Below, in pieces: positions 24,589-33,382 of a DNA stretch of 40,936 nt (positions are counted from its first letter, which is position 1; each line of letters begins with the position of its first letter). Made by a program: the position numbers and the translations under genes. Under the pieces are notes generated by a model that saw only the letters and a program-made list of their open reading frames with translations, had not been told where the DNA came from and ran no database searches. The stretch comes from Oscillospiraceae bacterium. Its GTDB lineage: Bacteria; Bacillota; Clostridia; Saccharofermentanales; Saccharofermentanaceae. The stretch lies in contig CACYRM010000040.1 of assembly GCA_902776845.1 (NCBI GenBank), positions 1 to 40,936 of the forward strand, in the 5' to 3' direction.

Positions 24589-26323
24589 TCTCCGATCCTC
24601 CCTTCGTCTGTTCTTCATATATCTCACGGTAGATCTCATTGGTCTGAAGGAGCTCTCCATGAGTACCCGTACCCATGATCTTGCCGCCGTCCATGATGAT
24701 GATCATGTCACACTCCTGAACTGATGCCACTCTCTGTGCAATGATTATCTTGGTGGTCTCAGGGATGTATTCCATGAAACCCTTTCTTATCAAAGCATCT
24801 GTTCTTGTATCGACCGCAGATGTTGAGTCGTCAAGGATCAGTATCTTCGGTTTTTTCAGCAAAGCTCTCGCGATACAGAGTCTCTGCTTCTGACCGCCGG
24901 ATACATTGGTACCGCCCTGTTCGATGTGCGTATCAAATCCGTCGGGGAACTGCTGTACAAACTCATAAGCCTGAGCGATCTTGCAGGCCTCAACAAGATC
25001 TTCATCCGTCGCATTCTCATTACCCCATCTGAGGTTATCTGCTATCGTACCGGAGAACAGCTCGTTTTTCTGAAGAACAACAGCGACGGAATCCCTCAAT
25101 GTCTTTATGTCGTAATCCTTAACCGGAACGCCGCCGACTTTTACCTCGCCCTCGGTGACATCGTAAAGCCTCGGTATAAGCTGGATCAAAGTGGTCTTGG
25201 ATGAACCCGTGCCGCCCAGGATGCCTACTGACATACCGCTGTCGATATGAAGATCAATATCAAAGAGTGCGTTTCTGGCTGCCTTTTCCGAATACTTGAA
25301 CGCTACATCGGTAAAATCGACCGATCCGTCCTTAACTTCCATGACGGGCTCGGCGGGATTCGTGATCGAAGGATTCTCGTCGAGGACTTCTACGATACGC
25401 TTTGCCGCTTCCACTGACATCGTGAGCATGACGTATATCATGGATACCATCATGAGCGACATGAGTACCATGAATCCGTATGTCATGAGAGCGGATATCT
25501 GTCCGATGTTAACGACTTCTCCGTGACTTGTGATCGCAAGCTTCGATCCGATGTAAAGCACGAAAACGACATTAAAGTGCAGGCAGAGTTCCATGAGAGG
25601 CGAATTGAGTCCGACGATCCTTTCGGCCTTAGTAAAATCCAATCTGATATTGTCGGATGCCTTTCCGAACTTTTCCTTCTCGTATTCTTCCCTGGCAAAA
25701 CCTTTGACAACACGCATTCCGCGCACATTCTCTTCAATGGACTCGTTCATCTTGTCATATTTCTTGAAAACGGCACGGAAAGCCGGCATAGCGAGCTTTC
25801 CTATAATGATAAGTCCGGCTGCAAGAACAGGAACAACGATAACGAATGTGGTGGCAAGAGATCCTCCGAGGACATATGCCATGACGATCGCAAAGGCAAA
25901 CATCAAAGGTGCCCTGACCGCGATCCTTATGAGCATCATGTATGCATTCTGAACGGTAGTGATATCTGTCGTCATTCTTGTAACAAGGGATGATGTGGAA
26001 AACTTATCGATATTACCGAAAGAGAACTTCTGTACCTTGGCGAACATGTCGGCTCTGAGATTGCCCGCAAAACCGGCAGATGCCTTTGCCGAGAAACTGC
26101 CCGCCAGAGCTCCGCAGGCAAGTGACATGATGGCGGAAACCGTTATTACGCCGCCCATCTTCAGGATCGTATCCATCTGCGCGCCGGCCTGGATCTTGTT
26201 CACCATGTCAGCGGTTATAAACGGAATGACCACTTCAAGAATTACTTCACCGATTATAAATATAAGCGACAGGATCGTGGGTTTCAGATACTGTCTTATG
26301 GATTTCATCAATTTGCGAATCAA
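24581..26323 (-). CDS. ABC exporter half-transporter with degenerate ATPase site
   Basis: A 580-residue membrane-ATPase fusion and the partner of the adjacent gene. Six membrane helices span about residues 12-300. In the ATPase, Walker A is GGTGSSKT (370-377) and the signature VSGGQ (474-478) is intact, but the residue after Walker B is Asp499 instead of Glu and the H-loop His is Gln530. This predicts one weak and one strong ATP site in the heterodimer. The start is TTG at 26323, chosen for the GGGGG ribosome site seven bases upstream; the nearby ATG at 26308 has none. The stop overlaps the partner start, giving tight coupling. Confidence 0.93.
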   Translation of the reverse strand: MIRKLMKSIRQYLKPTILSLIFIIGEVILEVVIPFITADMVNKIQAGAQMDTILKMGGVITVSAIMSLACGALAGSFSAKASAGFAGNLRADMFAKVQKFSFGNIDKFSTSSLVTRMTTDITTVQNAYMMLIRIAVRAPLMFAFAIVMAYVLGGSLATTFVIVVPVLAAGLIIIGKLAMPAFRAVFKKYDKMNESIEENVRGMRVVKGFAREEYEKEKFGKASDNIRLDFTKAERIVGLNSPLMELCLHFNVVFVLYIGSKLAITSHGEVVNIGQISALMTYGFMVLMSLMMVSMIYVMLTMSVEAAKRIVEVLDENPSITNPAEPVMEVKDGSVDFTDVAFKYSEKAARNALFDIDLHIDSGMSVGILGGTGSSKTTLIQLIPRLYDVTEGEVKVGGVPVKDYDIKTLRDSVAVVLQKNELFSGTIADNLRWGNENATDEDLVEACKIAQAYEFVQQFPDGFDTHIEQGGTNVSGGQKQRLCIARALLKKPKILILDDSTSAVDTRTDALIRKGFMEYIPETTKIIIAQRVASVQECDMIIIMDGGKIMGTGTHGELLQTNEIYREIYEEQTKGGSENE

Positions 26324-26405
26324 GTGTTTTCCCCCAAAAAGCCATTTTTTCGACTATATATTATAAAACACCCATAAAATAAAATATACTTAATTATTTA
26401 TTTTT

Positions 26406-26434
26406 TTGACGAACATCGGCTGCGATGATATTAT
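26406..26434 (+). promoter_or_regulatory. Promoter of the acyl-CoA synthetase locus
   Basis: -35 TTGACG at 26406-26411, a 17-base spacer and -10 TATTAT at 26429-26434, giving a leader of about 40 bases before the ATG at 26484. An intact promoter in front of a broken gene suggests a recent break or a sequence error. Confidence 0.7.
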
Positions 26435-26483
26435 TGTCTTTGGCTTTATTTTAATAAAGATAAAGCGCAAGGGAGGAATATAC

Positions 26484-28075
26484 ATGCCTGTAACAGACTT
26501 ATTGAGACGCAACGCACGTGAACACGGCGACGAAATAGCTCTCGTAGAGCTCAACCCCACAATGGAAGATACGAGAAAGATCTCTTTCAAGGAATTTGAT
26601 CTTGTCCAGCAGACAAAGTCCATGCCTTACCGTCATGAGATCACCTGGGACGCGGGATCAAAAAAGGTGACAAAGTAGCTATCCTTATGTTCAACTGCCT
26701 AGAATGGCTTCCGATTTATTTCGGAATACTTAAGACCGGCGCAATTGCTGTTCCCTTCAATTTCAGATACACGGCAAACGAGATCTCCTATTGCGCTGAT
26801 CTTGCCGAGATATCGGTAATGTTCTTCGGTCCCGAATTCGTGGACAGACTTAATATCAATGCGGAAGAACTCACAAGAGACAGGCTTCTGCTTTATGTCG
26901 GTGACGGTCAGGCACCCGAGTTTGCCGAGAATTACTGGCAGCAGGTAGCTGATTATTCCAGCAAGGATCCCATGATCGAACTTAAGGAAGAAGATTACGC
27001 TGCAATATATTTCTCATCAGGTACGACAGGATTCCCCAAAGCGATCCTTCATCCTCACAGAAGTCTTACACAGGCAGCCGAGATGGAAGCCGTTCACCAT
27101 GAGACAGGCAAGAACGACTGCTTCCTCTGCATCCCGCCTCTTTATCACACGGGCGCCAAGTTCCACTGGATGGGATCTTTGTGGACATGCAGCAAGGCAG
27201 TCCTCTTAAAGGGTACAAAACCCGATGTCATCCTTAAGGCAGTATCAGACGAGCAGTGCACCATCGTTTGGCTTCTGGTACCGTGGGCTCAGGACATCCT
27301 CGATGCCCTTGACCGCGGCGAACTGAAACTCTCTGATTACAAGCTCGATCAGTGGCGTCTCATGCACATCGGCGCACAGCCCGTACCGCCTTCTCTGATC
27401 CGTCACTGGAAGGATTATTTCCCGTCACATCAGTATGATACAAACTATGGTCTTTCCGAATCGACCGGTCCCGGCTGCGTCCATCTCGGACTCGAAAACA
27501 CCCACAAAGTCGGTGCCATCGGCGTTCCTGGCTACCGCTGGGAGTGCAAGATCGTAGACGAGGAAGGCAACACCGTTCCTCAGGGCGAAGTCGGGGAACT
27601 CTGCGTAAAGGGTCCCGGCGTCATGCTCGAATACTACAGAAATCCTGAAGCAACCAAAGAGACATTAAAAGACGGCTGGCTCTTCACCGGAGACATGGCC
27701 CGTCAGGATGAAGACGGCTTCTATTTCCTCGTTGACCGTAAAAAGGACGTTATCGTATCAGGCGGTGAGAACATCTACCCTGTCGAGATCGAGAATTTCC
27801 TGCAGGAATATCCGAAGGTCAAAGACGTTGCGGTAATCGGTCTTCCCGACAAGAGACTGGGCGAGATAACGGGCGCGATAGTTGAGATCGAACCCGGAAG
27901 CAACTGCACCGTAGAGGAACTCGAGAAGTTCTGCACCCAGCTCCCACGCTACAAGAGACCGAAACAGATAATCCTGGCTGACGTTCCGAGAAATGCAACC
28001 GGAAAGATCGAAAAACCCGTTCTCCGTAAAAGATATGGCGCTGAAAGGCTTGTAGAACAGGAAAATCAGTCTTAA
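26484..28075 (+). pseudogene. Acyl-CoA synthetase (AMP-forming), broken by an internal out-of-frame deletion
   Basis: Class I adenylate-forming enzyme that would activate a carboxylic acid to its CoA ester. The first 56 codons, from ATG 26484 after GGGAGG, read normally to HEITWD, then switch frame and stop at 26676-26678. The second frame picks up at GIKKGDKVAIL (from 26654) and runs to 28075. Comparing with relatives, roughly 15 codons are missing between the two, and the lost length is one more than a multiple of three. The rest looks intact: YFSSGTTGFPKA, YGLSESTGPG, WLFTGDMA, and the C-terminal lysine in NATGKIEK. An ATG at 26687 could allow translation of a 462-residue fragment without the N-terminus. 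It is either a true pseudogene or an assembly error. Confidence 0.82.
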
Positions 28076-28080
28076 AATAA

Positions 28081-28118
28081 AAGCCTTGTGTCTTTTTAGG
28101 CATAAGGCTTATTTTTTG
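28081..28118 (+). terminator. Terminator after the acyl-CoA synthetase locus
   Basis: AAGCCTTGTG at 28081-28090 pairs with CATAAGGCTT at 28101-28110 (one G-T pair), followed by ATTTTTT. Confidence 0.82.
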
Positions 28119-28177
28119 AATAAAAACGCTTCTTAACATTTAGAGGGTGGAAGAAGCAAGAAGAGAGGAACAATTAC

Positions 28178-29752
28178 ATGGATCTAGCAATCAAGATCAT
28201 CTTCCTGGTCGTCTTTTTCGCTGTTATGATCGGAATCGGTCTTGTCACACGCAAAAAGGCGAACAGCGTTGAAGGCTTCGTTCTGGGCGGCAGAAATGCA
28301 GGCCCCTGGCTCACGGCATTCGGTTACGGAACATCTTATTTCTCAGCTGTTGTATTCATTGGTTATGCCGGACAGTTCGGATGGAAATACGGTGTTGCAT
28401 CGACATGGATCGGTATCGGAAACGCAGTCATCGGTTCACTTCTCGCCTGGATAGTCTTAGGCAGAAGAACCAGGGTCATGACAAAGCACCTGAAGTCGAA
28501 GACCATGCCTGATTTCTTCGGCAAGAGATTCGACAGCAAAGCTCTCAGGATCGCGGCTGCCCTGATCTCTTTTATCTTCCTTATCCCTTACACATCTTCA
28601 GTCTATAACGGTCTTTCCAGACTCTTTAACATGGCATTCAATATTGACTACAAGATCTGCATCATCGTAATGGCAGCTCTCACATGTATCTATGTAATCC
28701 TCGGCGGTTACATGGCAACGGTAGTCAATGACCTCGTTCAGGGCATCATCATGCTCTTCGGCATCACAGCTGTTATCGCAACAGTCCTTAACAACAACGG
28801 CGGATTCCTCGGTGCTCTCACAACACTTTCACAGGCTGAATCCGATCTTCCCGTTACGGCCGGCATGCAGGGTGCCTTCACGTCATTCTTCGGACCTGAC
28901 CCGCTTAACCTCTTTGGCGTAATCATACTTACTTCCCTGGGCACATGGGGTCTTCCCCAGATGGTCGGAAAGTTCTACGCCATCAAGGATGAGAAGTCCG
29001 TCAAGGCAGGAACGATCATCTCAACGGTCTTCGCGTTTATCGTTGCAGGCGGATGTTATTTCTTAGGTGGTTTCGCGAGACTTTACGAAGGCAACCCGGC
29101 TATCTACAAGGATGACGGTTCCGTTATGTACGACTCGATCATCCCCACCATGCTCGAGAACCTCCCTACGATCCTCGTAGGCGTCGTTATCGTTCTCGTT
29201 CTCTCCGCTTCAATGTCCACTCTGTCTTCCCTGGTGCTAACATCAAGCTCGACAGTTACATTGGATCTCATTGAGCAGATCAAACCCGGCAATAAGCAGG
29301 AAGACAAGAAAAAGAAGGAAAAGACACAACTCATCACCATGCGTGTCCTTCTCGTATTCTTCATCGTTGTCTCCGTTCTCCTCTCACTTAATCCTCCGAC
29401 GTTCATCGCTCAGCTCATGGGTTATTCATGGGGCGCTCTTGCAGGAGCTTTCCTTGCGCCTTTCCTCTGGGGACTTTACTGGAAGAAGACGACAAAGATC
29501 TCCGTATGGGTCTGCTTCATCTTCGGTGTAGGCTTCACGGTAGCCAATATGTTCCTCAAGTTCATCGCTTCGCCTATTAACGCAGGCGCTGTCACGATGG
29601 TTGCAGGTCTTGTTATCGTTCCTCTCGTAAGCCTTATCACACCTAAGCTTCACAAGCAGACAGTCGACGGCATCTTCTCCTGCTATGATGAGAAGGTCAC
29701 TGTCGAGAAGAGATACTCGCTTCCCGAGAATGCGCCTGCAGACGAGACCTGA
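28178..29752 (+). CDS. Sodium:solute symporter family protein
   Basis: A 524-residue integral membrane transporter of the SSS (PutP-like) family with about thirteen membrane segments. The N-terminal part has LVTRKKANSVEGFVLGGRN, the conserved entry of this family, followed by TAFGYGTSYFSAVVFIG in the first substrate helix. The later stretch SASMSTLSSLVLTSSSTV carries the serines that help bind sodium in SSS proteins. The substrate cannot be read; relatives carry amino acids, sugars, vitamins and small acids. AGAGAGGA serves as ribosome site. It lies between a synthetase for acids and a terminator, so uptake of a carboxylate is possible, as inference only. Confidence 0.93.
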   Translation: MDLAIKIIFLVVFFAVMIGIGLVTRKKANSVEGFVLGGRNAGPWLTAFGYGTSYFSAVVFIGYAGQFGWKYGVASTWIGIGNAVIGSLLAWIVLGRRTRVMTKHLKSKTMPDFFGKRFDSKALRIAAALISFIFLIPYTSSVYNGLSRLFNMAFNIDYKICIIVMAALTCIYVILGGYMATVVNDLVQGIIMLFGITAVIATVLNNNGGFLGALTTLSQAESDLPVTAGMQGAFTSFFGPDPLNLFGVIILTSLGTWGLPQMVGKFYAIKDEKSVKAGTIISTVFAFIVAGGCYFLGGFARLYEGNPAIYKDDGSVMYDSIIPTMLENLPTILVGVVIVLVLSASMSTLSSLVLTSSSTVTLDLIEQIKPGNKQEDKKKKEKTQLITMRVLLVFFIVVSVLLSLNPPTFIAQLMGYSWGALAGAFLAPFLWGLYWKKTTKISVWVCFIFGVGFTVANMFLKFIASPINAGAVTMVAGLVIVPLVSLITPKLHKQTVDGIFSCYDEKVTVEKRYSLPENAPADET

Positions 29753-29773
29753 TCGGTTTTAAGTATGTTTTCC

Positions 29774-29814
29774 AAAGGGATGTCTCGATCATGAGACATC
29801 CCTTTTAATTTTTT
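29774..29814 (+). terminator. Rho-independent terminator after the symporter
   Basis: AAAGGGATGTCTC at 29774-29786 pairs with GAGACATCCCTTT at 29793-29805 over a six-base loop, followed by TTTTAATTTTTT. Confidence 0.92.
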
Positions 29815-29873
29815 GGGAAAACCCGGTGCCCATTGGTCAAACCACAATGATTATTGCTTTCGCCATGCAAAAC

Positions 29874-29974
29874 CACGGCAAAACTCCCGGCACCCGCCGG
29901 GGAAAACGCCGTGATTTTGAGTGTTTTCGATGGAAATCCCGGCGGAACTCCCGGCGCCCGCCGTACATTCCGCC
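29874..29974. repeat. GC-rich spacer with two near-identical repeats, each in a nested hairpin
   Basis: AACTCCCGGCACCCGCCG at 29882-29899 recurs at 29946-29963 with one change. The first copy sits in a two-layer dyad: CACGGC/GCCGTG outside (29874-29879, 29908-29913) and CCCGGC/GCCGGG inside. The second is enclosed by GGCGGAA (29941-29947) and TTCCGCC (29968-29974). The base composition differs sharply from the AT-rich bases around it. Reading frames across it on both strands look like chance. In the rest of 29815-30064 I see nothing else. Confidence 0.5.
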
Positions 29975-30064
29975 TGTATTTTTCCGGGTTGATCATCATA
30001 TCTCTTATGGTCTTCACAACCGGGAAACAGAAGGCGCGCTGTAAATCGATCCAATTATTTTCAT

Positions 30065-30104
30065 CTTAATCAACACCCTTAAAATGCTCTGTTGCTTAAT
30101 CAAC
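30065..30104 (+). promoter_or_regulatory. Direct repeats upstream of the GG-leader gene
   Basis: CTTAATCAAC occurs at 30065-30074 and 30095-30104, 30 bases apart, about three helical turns. A dyad ATCCGCA/TGCGGAT (30106-30112, 30120-30126) follows directly and touches the -35 box. The arrangement resembles binding sites for a dimeric regulator just upstream of a promoter. Confidence 0.45.
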
Positions 30105-30125
30105 GATCCGCATGATCATTGCGGA

Positions 30126-30154
30126 TTGTTTATGCATGCTCCGGAATGTTTAAT
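30126..30154 (+). promoter_or_regulatory. Promoter of the GG-leader protein gene
   Basis: -35 TTGTTT at 30126-30131, a 17-base spacer and -10 TTTAAT at 30149-30154. A small hairpin (CAGGT/ACCTG, 30156-30170) lies at the predicted 5' end of the transcript. Confidence 0.5.
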
Positions 30155-30225
30155 ACAGGTATCAAACCTGTCAAACACAAAATACAAAACAAAATAACAG
30201 ACAGAGAGAAAAGGAGAAAAATAAC

Positions 30226-30549
30226 ATGACAAACACAACAAGAACACTCGACCTTGAGCAGCTCGCAACAGTAACAGGCGGCACAGCAGCAGAGACAGCA
30301 GAACTCAAGCAGGCAATCCTCAGCAATCCGGATCTTGCAGCAATCTGGAACAGAAAGTCAGACCGTTACGGCTTTGACGATGCGAAGACCGCCCACCTGG
30401 TACTTCTTGAGGCATTCGGCGTAGTATACGGCGACTTCTCTGACACAGAAGCCAACGTCTACAAGATAATCGTTGACGGCAAAGAAAGATACTGCGTCAA
30501 TCATGCTCAAATGGTTAATCTCTGCAAGGACTACACAGCAGATCTCTGA
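30226..30549 (+). CDS. Orphan double-glycine-leader protein, putative exported peptide
   Basis: A 107-residue protein. Its N-terminus, LDLEQLATVTGG ending at Gly18-Gly19, looks like a bacteriocin-type double-glycine leader: acidic and hydrophobic residues at the usual spacing before GG. Cleavage would release an 88-residue product with two cysteines (Cys90, Cys100 of the precursor). The product is neutral to acidic and has no long hydrophobic stretch, unlike classic pore-forming bacteriocins. AAGGAG lies upstream of the start. No peptidase-containing ABC exporter, immunity gene or modifying enzyme is next to it; the ABC pair at 22612-26323 lacks the C39 peptidase domain. It has its own promoter and terminator. 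Function unknown; the leader reading is inference. Confidence 0.72.
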   Translation: MTNTTRTLDLEQLATVTGGTAAETAELKQAILSNPDLAAIWNRKSDRYGFDDAKTAHLVLLEAFGVVYGDFSDTEANVYKIIVDGKERYCVNHAQMVNLCKDYTADL

Positions 30550-30571
30550 TAGAAGATTAAACCGAAAAAAC

Positions 30572-30609
30572 AAGGCGTGCCTCAGACCCGGGACACGCCT
30601 TAAATTTTT
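30572..30609. terminator. Bidirectional terminator between GG-leader gene and ACT gene
   Basis: AAGGCGTG at 30572-30579 pairs with CACGCCTT at 30594-30601. On the plus strand it is followed by AAATTTTTG, and on the minus strand by GTTTTTT, so it can end both convergent transcripts. Confidence 0.85.
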
Positions 30610-30623
30610 GAATAAAAAATAAA

Positions 30624-31046
30624 TTACTGCAGATCTTCCATGCCGAGTGTGGTAACACCGGCAGCATTGAGAATAGCTTCAGCCTTTGTATTGTCATTAG
30701 TCTTTATGGCAATGGGAGCGCCCTCGCCGTCGATCGAAAGACCGTAGATATAGCTGATGTTAATGCCGGCTGCATGTATCATGGCTACTACCTTTGCAAG
30801 ACTTCCGACAGCATCAGGAACCACTACCGCAATTACTTCATCTATACGTGCTGCAAAGCCTGCTTCCTTGAGGATCTGCTTTGCCTTGTCCGGTTCTTTA
30901 GCGAGAAGACGGAGAACTCCGTATTCCATAGTGTCTGCAAGGCTTGCGGAAAGGAGGTCGATACCACCCTGGGCAAGGATCTTTAAGACCTCGTCGAGTC
31001 TGCCTTCAGTGTTCTCTAAGAAAACCGATAACTGCTTTACGAACAT
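30624..31046 (-). CDS. Tandem ACT-domain protein
   Basis: A 140-residue protein made of two ACT domains, small ligand-binding modules that usually sense amino acids. The first begins KQLSVFLENTEGRLDEVLKIL and the second at VIAVVVPDAVGSLAKVVAMI; each has the loop with a conserved Gly between the first strand and helix. There is no attached enzyme domain. It is the last gene of the iorA-iorB-paaI-paaK operon, 18 bases after paaK, so it probably senses an aromatic amino acid and adjusts this pathway. The ligand and partner are not known from sequence. Confidence 0.9.
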   Translation of the reverse strand: MFVKQLSVFLENTEGRLDEVLKILAQGGIDLLSASLADTMEYGVLRLLAKEPDKAKQILKEAGFAARIDEVIAVVVPDAVGSLAKVVAMIHAAGINISYIYGLSIDGEGAPIAIKTNDNTKAEAILNAAGVTTLGMEDLQ

Positions 31047-31064
31047 AATGGTACCTCCCTTAAA

Positions 31065-32366
31065 TTACTGATAAAGCTTACGCTTGTCTGTTACGTGCTT
31101 GCTCTTGCCGTCGAAATGCTCAAGTCCGTTAGGCTCCACGAGCTTGACCTTCGCATTGAGACCTATTGCCTGCTTGAGCTTGTCGTGAACCGTCTTGGAG
31201 AGCTTCTCAAGGCTCTTGATCTCGTCAGTGAAGAAGTTCTCGGCAACCTCAACCTGGACCTCAAGAGTATCGTTGTTATCAATACGGTCAACCACGAGCA
31301 TATAGTGGGGTGTCGTTCCCTCGACTGTAAGGAGAGCTGCCTCTACCTGTGAAGGGAAAACGTTTACGCCGCGGATAATGAGCATGTCGTCAGATCTTCC
31401 CCTGAAGCGCTGGATCCTTGCCATTGTACGTCCGCATTCACACTTATCATATTCGATGGAGGTGAGGTCCTTCGTCCTGTAACGGATAAGAGGCATACCT
31501 TCCTTGGTAAGGTTGGTGATGACGAGCTCGCCGTCAGAGCCCTTGGGAAGCTGCTTAAGTGTTGAAGGATCGATGATCTCGGGAAGGAAATGATCTTCCC
31601 AGATATGGAGACCCTTGTGATATTCACAGTCACACGCAACGCCGGGGCCCATCATCTCCGTAAGACCGTAGATGTCATAAGCCTTGATATTGAGTCTTGA
31701 TTCCATCTGGTCACGCATCTCATCTGTCCAGGGCTCAGCGCCGCAGATAGCAGACTTGAGCTTGATCTTATCTATAAGGCCCGCTTTCTCAAGATCTTCT
31801 GCAACGTGAAGCAGATAAGACGGTGTGCAGGCGATTGAAGTAACATCACAGTCGATCATCATGTCAATGAGCTTCTGTGTGTTGCCGGTGGACATCGGGA
31901 GAACAAGCGCGCCGAGATATTCAGCGCCGTAATGAGCACCCAGACCGCCCGTGAAAAGGCCGTATCCGTAACCTACCTGAATAATGTCATCCTTAGTGAT
32001 TCCTGCCATGGCAAGGCATCTTGCAACGCACTCTGCCCAGATATCGATATCGCGTCTGGTATAGACGGCGATCTTAGGTTTGCCGGTGGTACCGGATGAG
32101 GCATGAACACGGACCATTTCAGATCTGGGAACTGCTGCCAGACCGAAGGGGTATGTGTCTCTTAAATCCTGATATGTCGTATAAGGCAGTTTATCAAGGT
32201 CTTCAATACCTTTGATATCGCCGGGTTCAAGACCTACGGCCTGCATCTTCTTACGGTAGTACTCTACGTTGTGATAGACGCGGTTTACTACCTTGACGAG
32301 TCTTGCGCTCTGCAGAGCTTCAAGCTCGTCACGCGACATGCACTCCTTTGCTTCGTTCCAGATCAT
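31065..32366 (-). CDS. paaK: Phenylacetate-CoA ligase family protein
   Basis: A 433-residue AMP-forming ligase that activates phenylacetate or related aryl acids with CoA. The nucleotide-binding loop is SSGTTGKPK, preceded by the family-typical N-terminal region LYHNVEYYRKKM-like (VYHNVEYYRKK). YGLTEMMGPGVA and the C-terminal RGRSDDMLIIRGVNVFPSQVE complete the pattern of the PaaK group. It stands in an operon with indolepyruvate oxidoreductase, which makes aryl-CoA from aromatic 2-oxoacids or runs in reverse. The ligase could therefore supply aryl-CoA for reductive carboxylation, or act in aromatic amino-acid breakdown. Confidence 0.94.
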   Translation of the reverse strand: MIWNEAKECMSRDELEALQSARLVKVVNRVYHNVEYYRKKMQAVGLEPGDIKGIEDLDKLPYTTYQDLRDTYPFGLAAVPRSEMVRVHASSGTTGKPKIAVYTRRDIDIWAECVARCLAMAGITKDDIIQVGYGYGLFTGGLGAHYGAEYLGALVLPMSTGNTQKLIDMMIDCDVTSIACTPSYLLHVAEDLEKAGLIDKIKLKSAICGAEPWTDEMRDQMESRLNIKAYDIYGLTEMMGPGVACDCEYHKGLHIWEDHFLPEIIDPSTLKQLPKGSDGELVITNLTKEGMPLIRYRTKDLTSIEYDKCECGRTMARIQRFRGRSDDMLIIRGVNVFPSQVEAALLTVEGTTPHYMLVVDRIDNNDTLEVQVEVAENFFTDEIKSLEKLSKTVHDKLKQAIGLNAKVKLVEPNGLEHFDGKSKHVTDKRKLYQ

Positions 32367-32389
32367 AAAATGCTGCCCTCCTTAGGCGG

Positions 32390-32800
32390 TTATTTTCGAG
32401 CGGTCTTAAAACCGTTGACGATGATTAATGCGAGCTCTTTGTTTTCCTTATCGAAAACCTTGACCTCATAAAGACAGATCGCTCTGCCGTCCTTGATAAT
32501 ATCGGCCGTGCAGGTTACCCTGCCGCCGGACCATGGTCTTAAGAAATTGATCTGCGCTGTCTGTGTAACCGTTATCATGTCCGAAGCAGGTTCGCAGTTC
32601 TCGGCGACTGCAAAGGCGAAATCAGCCAGAGTGTAGTAGACCGCGCCCATCAGGCCTCCGACAGCATTAAGGTGTTTTCCGTCGGGCTCAAGGGATACCA
32701 TGCTGTGTCCCTTCTCAGCCTTCTCGATCACTATTCCGGTGACTTCGGTGGCGTATTTGTCGCCCTCGAAAAACTTTCTTACCTCTTCAAGCTTTGCCAT
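32390..32800 (-). CDS. paaI: PaaI-family hotdog thioesterase
   Basis: A 136-residue single hotdog-fold protein of the PaaI group, which hydrolyses aryl-CoA or other acyl-CoA esters. The central helix region HLNAVGGLMGAVYYTLADFAFAVA matches the family segment with the catalytic Asn and Asp, but where most relatives have HGG or QGG this protein has MGA, so activity could be changed. The C-terminal strand region INFLRPWSGGRVTCTADI is typical. It lies between iorB and paaK, with a 6-base gap to iorB, and probably recycles CoA from stalled aryl-CoA. Confidence 0.88.
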   Translation of the reverse strand: MAKLEEVRKFFEGDKYATEVTGIVIEKAEKGHSMVSLEPDGKHLNAVGGLMGAVYYTLADFAFAVAENCEPASDMITVTQTAQINFLRPWSGGRVTCTADIIKDGRAICLYEVKVFDKENKELALIIVNGFKTARK

Positions 32801-32806
32801 AAAAGA

Positions 32807-33382
32807 TCACTCTGCTGCAAGACCCATCTCGAAAGCCTTCATATTGAGTTCGAGGAACTTGGCGGGAACGGAAGCCTCAACCGCTTTGATCCACTCTTCC
32901 TTGCTGATCTCTGAGATGTATTTTGAGAAGACACCCATGAGCACGATATTCGTAGCCTTGGATGAACCTGCCTGCTCGGCGATCGTAAGAGCATCTATCG
33001 CATCGACCTTGGCGCCTGCTGCTTCCATCTTCTCAATGAGTCCTGACGGATATTCTGCCGTGCCTGCGATTACGGGCATCGGATCGATCTGCTGCGAGTT
33101 CGTTACGATCTGTCCGCCGGGCTTCAGGAATTCAACATATCTTGCAGCTTCCAAAAGCTCGAAGGAAATGATGTAGTCAGCTTCGCCCTTATCAATGATC
33201 GGTGAATTGACCTTGTCGCCGAACTTAACGTAAGTAACTACGCTGCCGCCTCTCTGGCTCATTCCGTGAACCTCGGAGACTTTTACGTCGTAGCCCTTGT
33301 CCATTGCGGCTCTGCCCAATAATTTACTTGCGAGAAGCGAACCCTGTCCGCCTACGCCTACTATCATTATGCTTGTTACCAT
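32807..33382 (-). CDS. iorB: Indolepyruvate ferredoxin oxidoreductase, beta subunit
   Basis: A 191-residue gamma-type domain of 2-oxoacid:ferredoxin oxidoreductases, partner of IorA. The N-terminal motif IMIVGVGGQGSLLASKLLG and the later SEVHGMSQRGGSV are characteristic. The longest frame starts at 33457, but the ATG at 33382, with GGGGAGG about seven bases upstream, gives the normal family N-terminus, and I use it. It overlaps the end of iorA by seven bases, indicating coupled translation of the two subunits. Confidence 0.95.
   Translation of the reverse strand: MVTSIMIVGVGGQGSLLASKLLGRAAMDKGYDVKVSEVHGMSQRGGSVVTYVKFGDKVNSPIIDKGEADYIISFELLEAARYVEFLKPGGQIVTNSQQIDPMPVIAGTAEYPSGLIEKMEAAGAKVDAIDALTIAEQAGSSKATNIVLMGVFSKYISEISKEEWIKAVEASVPAKFLELNMKAFEMGLAAE

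Noticed and set aside
24589..24660. 24-residue N-terminal extension of the second ABC half-transporter
   Set aside because: It lies within the upstream gene; the ATG at 24588 has GGAGG in front and gives the usual overlapping arrangement.
29805..30069. Overlapping frames of 67-72 residues on both strands in the spacer after the symporter
   Set aside because: They cross a terminator or the GC-rich repeats, lack ribosome sites, and contradict one another; none resembles a known protein.
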